Assembly: GCF_035984415.1 (NCBI RefSeq)
Contig: NZ_CP130720.1
Span: 2,790,001-2,854,000 of the forward strand
From: Streptomyces sp. NBC_01296
GTDB taxonomy: Bacteria > Actinomycetota > Actinomycetes > Streptomycetales > Streptomycetaceae
Direction of reading: 5' to 3'
Length of the DNA stretch: 64,000 nucleotides
Under the pieces are notes generated by a model. That model saw only the letters and a list, made by a program, of their open reading frames with translations. It was not told where the DNA came from and searched no databases. The translations under genes and the position numbers were made by a program. Below are positions 61,689-64,000 of this stretch, piece after piece. Within the stretch, counting starts at the first letter, position 1, and every line of letters starts with the position of its first letter.

Positions 61689-62675
61689 ATGCCCATCACC
61701 GTGGCCCGGTTCAATCTCGTCGACCCGAACGGCACCCCCGAGAGCCTCTCCGCCCGCTACAAGGCCGCGCTGGAGATGGCGAAGTACGCGGACGACCGCG
61801 GGATCGACACGATCCAGACCGAGGAGCACCACGGCACCGCCAACAACTGGCTGCCGTCGCCGTTCGCCTTCGCGGGCGCCGTCTTCGGCGCCACCTACCG
61901 GATCGCGGTCACCGTCTCGGCGATCATCGGCCCGCTGTACGACCCGCTGAAGGTGGCCGAGGACATCGCGGTCCTCGACCTGCTGAGCGGCGGCCGCCTC
62001 GTCACGGTCGCGGGCATCGGCTACCGGCCCGAGGAGTACGAGCAGCACGGCGTCGAGTGGGGCCGGCGGGGCAGGCTCCAGGACGAGCTGCTGGAGACCC
62101 TGCTGAAGGCGTGGACCGGCGAGCCGTTCACGTTCCGCGGCCGGACGGTACGGGTGACCCCGACGCCGTTCACACAGCCGCACCCGCTGCTCCTGGTCGG
62201 CGGCAGCTCCCGGGCGGCGGCCCGGCGCGCGGCGCGGCTCGGGCTGCCGTTCTTCCCCAGCGCGCACCTGCCGGAGCTGGAGGCGTACTACCAGGCGCAG
62301 CTCGCGGAGCACGGGACGGAGGGCTTCTGCATGATGCCGGCGGCCGAGACCCCGCTGCTGCACATCGCGCAGGACCCGGACCGGGTGTGGGCCGAGTACG
62401 GCGACCGCTTCCTGCACGAGGCGGGCATGTACGCGTCCTGGCAGTCGAAGGACATCCGCAGCGCCGTACGGTCGGCCGCGCGCTCGGTGGCGGAGCTGCG
62501 CGCGGAGGGCGTGTACCGGGTCCTGACCCCGGACGAGGCGGTCGCGTACGCCCGGGGCGCGGGCGAGGCGGGGAACCTGGTGCTGCACCCGCTGTGCGGC
62601 GGGATGCCGCTGGACGAGGGCTGGCGCAGCCTGCACCTGCTGTGCGAACAGGTGCTGCCCCGGCTCAAGGACTGA
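61689..62675 (+). CDS. LLM class flavin-dependent oxidoreductase
   Basis: This 328-residue luciferase-like monooxygenase-fold protein probably uses FMN or F420. The family pattern is visible as DTIQTEEHHGTANNWLPSPF near residue 41, VAEDIAVLDLLSGGRLVTVAGIGYR and LLLVGGSSRAAARRAARLGLP. Substrate is unknown. ATG at 61689; its ribosome binding site is inside a hairpin shared with the upstream gene's terminator. Convergent with the sugar porter. Confidence 0.87.
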   Translation: MPITVARFNLVDPNGTPESLSARYKAALEMAKYADDRGIDTIQTEEHHGTANNWLPSPFAFAGAVFGATYRIAVTVSAIIGPLYDPLKVAEDIAVLDLLSGGRLVTVAGIGYRPEEYEQHGVEWGRRGRLQDELLETLLKAWTGEPFTFRGRTVRVTPTPFTQPHPLLLVGGSSRAAARRAARLGLPFFPSAHLPELEAYYQAQLAEHGTEGFCMMPAAETPLLHIAQDPDRVWAEYGDRFLHEAGMYASWQSKDIRSAVRSAARSVAELRAEGVYRVLTPDEAVAYARGAGEAGNLVLHPLCGGMPLDEGWRSLHLLCEQVLPRLKD

Positions 62676-62724
62676 GCGGGGGCAGCACCTGCCGTAAGAG
62701 GAGAGGGGGTGTTGGCGGGGGTGG

Positions 62725-64000
62725 TTACCCCATCTCCTCCAACGCCTTGCCCTTGGTCTCCGGCACCCACTTGAGGATGAACGGGATCGAGAGCACGGCG
62801 AAGACCGTGTAGATGACGTACGCGCCGGACAGGCTCCAGTCGGACAGCGACGGGAACGAGACGGTGATGACCCAGTTGGCGATCCACTGGGCGGAGGCGG
62901 CCACGCCGAGGGCGGCGGCGCGGATGCGGTTGGGGAACATCTCGCCGAGCAGCACCCAGACCACCACGCCCCACGAGAGGGCGAAGAAGAGCACGAAGCA
63001 GTGCGCGGCGATCAGCGCGATCGTGCCCTGGGTGTCCGGCATGGTGATGTTGTCGCCGGTGCCCTCGGTGAAGGAGAAGGCCCAGGCGCAGACGCCGAGG
63101 GAGATCGCCATGCCGACCGAGCCGATGAGGGCGAGCGGCTTGCGGCCGATCCGGTCGACGAAGATCATCGCGATCACCGTGCCGATGATGTTGATGATCG
63201 ACGTGGTGAAGGAGTAGAGGAACGAGCTGGAGGGGTCGATGCCGACGGACTGCCACAGCGAGGAGCTGTAGTAGAAGATCACGTTGATGCCGACGAGCTG
63301 CTGGAAGACGGACAGTCCGATGCCGATCCAGACGATGGGCAGGAAGCCGAAGCGCCCGCCGAGCAGGTCCTTGAAGGTGGACTTGTGCTCGGAGTGCATG
63401 GCGTGCTCGATCTCCGAGACGCGCGCATCCAGGTCGATCTTCGAGCCCTCGACCTCGCTCAGCACCTTCTTGGCCTCGTCGGTACGGCCGACCGAGACCA
63501 GGAAGCGGGGGGACTCCGGGATGACGAAGGACATCATCCCGTAGAGCACGGCCGGGACGACCATGACGCCGAGCATCCACTGCCAGGCTTCGAGGCCGCC
63601 GATCTCGCCGCGCTGGTCGCCGTCGGCGAGGTTCAGGATCCCCCAGTTGACGAGCTGGGAGACGGCGATGCCGATGACGATCGCGGCCTGCTGGAAGGAG
63701 GCGAGCCGGCCGCGGTAGGCGGCCGGGGAGACCTCGGCGATGTAGGCGGGGCCGATGACGGAGGCCATGCCGATGCCGAAGCCGCCGATGACGCGCCATA
63801 CGGCGAGGTCCCAGAGGGCGAAGGGGAGGGCCGAGCCGATCGCGCTGGCGGTGAACAGGACGGCGGCGATCTGCATGCAGCGGATTCGGCCGATCCGGTC
63901 GGCGATGCGGCCGGCGGTGGCGGCGCCGAGCGCGCAGCCGATCAGCGCGGCGGCGATCACCTGGGCGAGTGCGGCCGACCCGATGTCGAACCGCTCGCGG
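62725..64000 (-). CDS. MFS sugar porter, 5' end outside window
   Basis: About 425 C-terminal codons of a sugar porter family transporter of the major facilitator superfamily. Motifs visible are GRIADRIGRIRCMQIAAVL, FVIPESPRFLVSVGR, PIVWIGIGLSVFQQLVGINV with the QQLVGIN substrate motif, VDRIGRKPLALIGS, and the C-terminal WVPETKGKALEEM. The reading frame stays open to position 64000, so the N-terminus lies beyond. Sugar identity cannot be stated. Convergent with the LLM oxidoreductase. Confidence 0.9.
   Translation of the reverse strand, partial: RERFDIGSAALAQVIAAALIGCALGAATAGRIADRIGRIRCMQIAAVLFTASAIGSALPFALWDLAVWRVIGGFGIGMASVIGPAYIAEVSPAAYRGRLASFQQAAIVIGIAVSQLVNWGILNLADGDQRGEIGGLEAWQWMLGVMVVPAVLYGMMSFVIPESPRFLVSVGRTDEAKKVLSEVEGSKIDLDARVSEIEHAMHSEHKSTFKDLLGGRFGFLPIVWIGIGLSVFQQLVGINVIFYYSSSLWQSVGIDPSSSFLYSFTTSIINIIGTVIAMIFVDRIGRKPLALIGSVGMAISLGVCAWAFSFTEGTGDNITMPDTQGTIALIAAHCFVLFFALSWGVVVWVLLGEMFPNRIRAAALGVAASAQWIANWVITVSFPSLSDWSLSGAYVIYTVFAVLSIPFILKWVPETKGKALEEMG

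Overview
This window is high-GC (roughly 70%) chromosomal DNA of a Streptomyces species. The evidence is gene content and order: whiG, an nsdA-like regulator, four tandem type I signal peptidases beside rplS-trmD-rimM-rpsP, an amtB-glnK-glnD operon, GTG/TTG starts with GGAGG-type ribosome binding sites, and many perfect GC-rich terminator hairpins. It looks like ordinary core chromosome. I see no insertion sequence, prophage, integrase, CRISPR array, rRNA or conventional tRNA.

Layout. (1) 1-3.4 kb and 12.7-17.5 kb hold two paralogous polyamine/GABA modules: aldehyde dehydrogenase plus PotD-like lipoprotein twice, PotA once, and an Lrp/AsnC regulator with a class III aminotransferase. (2) Between them, 3.5-12.6 kb carries a NADAR protein, a cluster of three Y-RNA-like structured RNAs directly upstream of a Ro60/TROVE gene, a DUF4190 protein, adenosine deaminase, a GDPD-family phosphodiesterase, a NarL-type two-component system, a secreted serine hydrolase and a small membrane protein with twin palindromic operators. 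(3) 17.6-25.7 kb holds an ABC exporter-like pair, a LOG-like protein, a DMT permease and a thiamine uptake operon (thiB-thiP-thiQ) led by a TPP riboswitch. (4) 25.7-34 kb is the rlmN / cdsA-frr-pyrH / tsf-rpsB / whiG block. (5) 34-45.4 kb is dprA-yifB-yraN, DUF2469, a Nudix hydrolase, sipZ-Y-X-W, rplS-trmD-rimM-khpA-rpsP and a SprT-like protein. (6) 45.6-60 kb is proS, a methyltransferase, ftsH, ffh, glnD-glnK-amtB with a GlnR-type box, nsdA, a prim-pol-like protein and ftsY. (7) 60-64 kb has an NCS1 permease, an LLM flavin oxidoreductase and a truncated sugar porter.

The most striking element is at 4159-4535. Three consecutive hairpins share the same bulged lower stem. Each has a GGU:ACC mini-helix, a GCGC internal loop and a YYGAUCUC bulge. 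Two of the three carry a circularly permuted tRNA mimic in the order T-arm, capped acceptor stem, D-arm. They end 42 nt before the Ro60-like start codon. This matches the known logic of bacterial Ro/Y-RNA particles, but as a tandem triple cluster of mixed type, with a NADAR enzyme encoded just upstream.

Functional themes are polyamine catabolism under a probable Lrp-type regulator, thiamine uptake under riboswitch control, nitrogen sensing by AmtB-GlnK-GlnD, protein export and membrane targeting (Ffh, FtsY, SipWXYZ, FtsH), translation (RpsB, Tsf, Frr, RplS, RpsP, TrmD, RimM, RlmN, ProS) and development (WhiG, NsdA). All assignments come from reading motifs; nothing was searched against a database.
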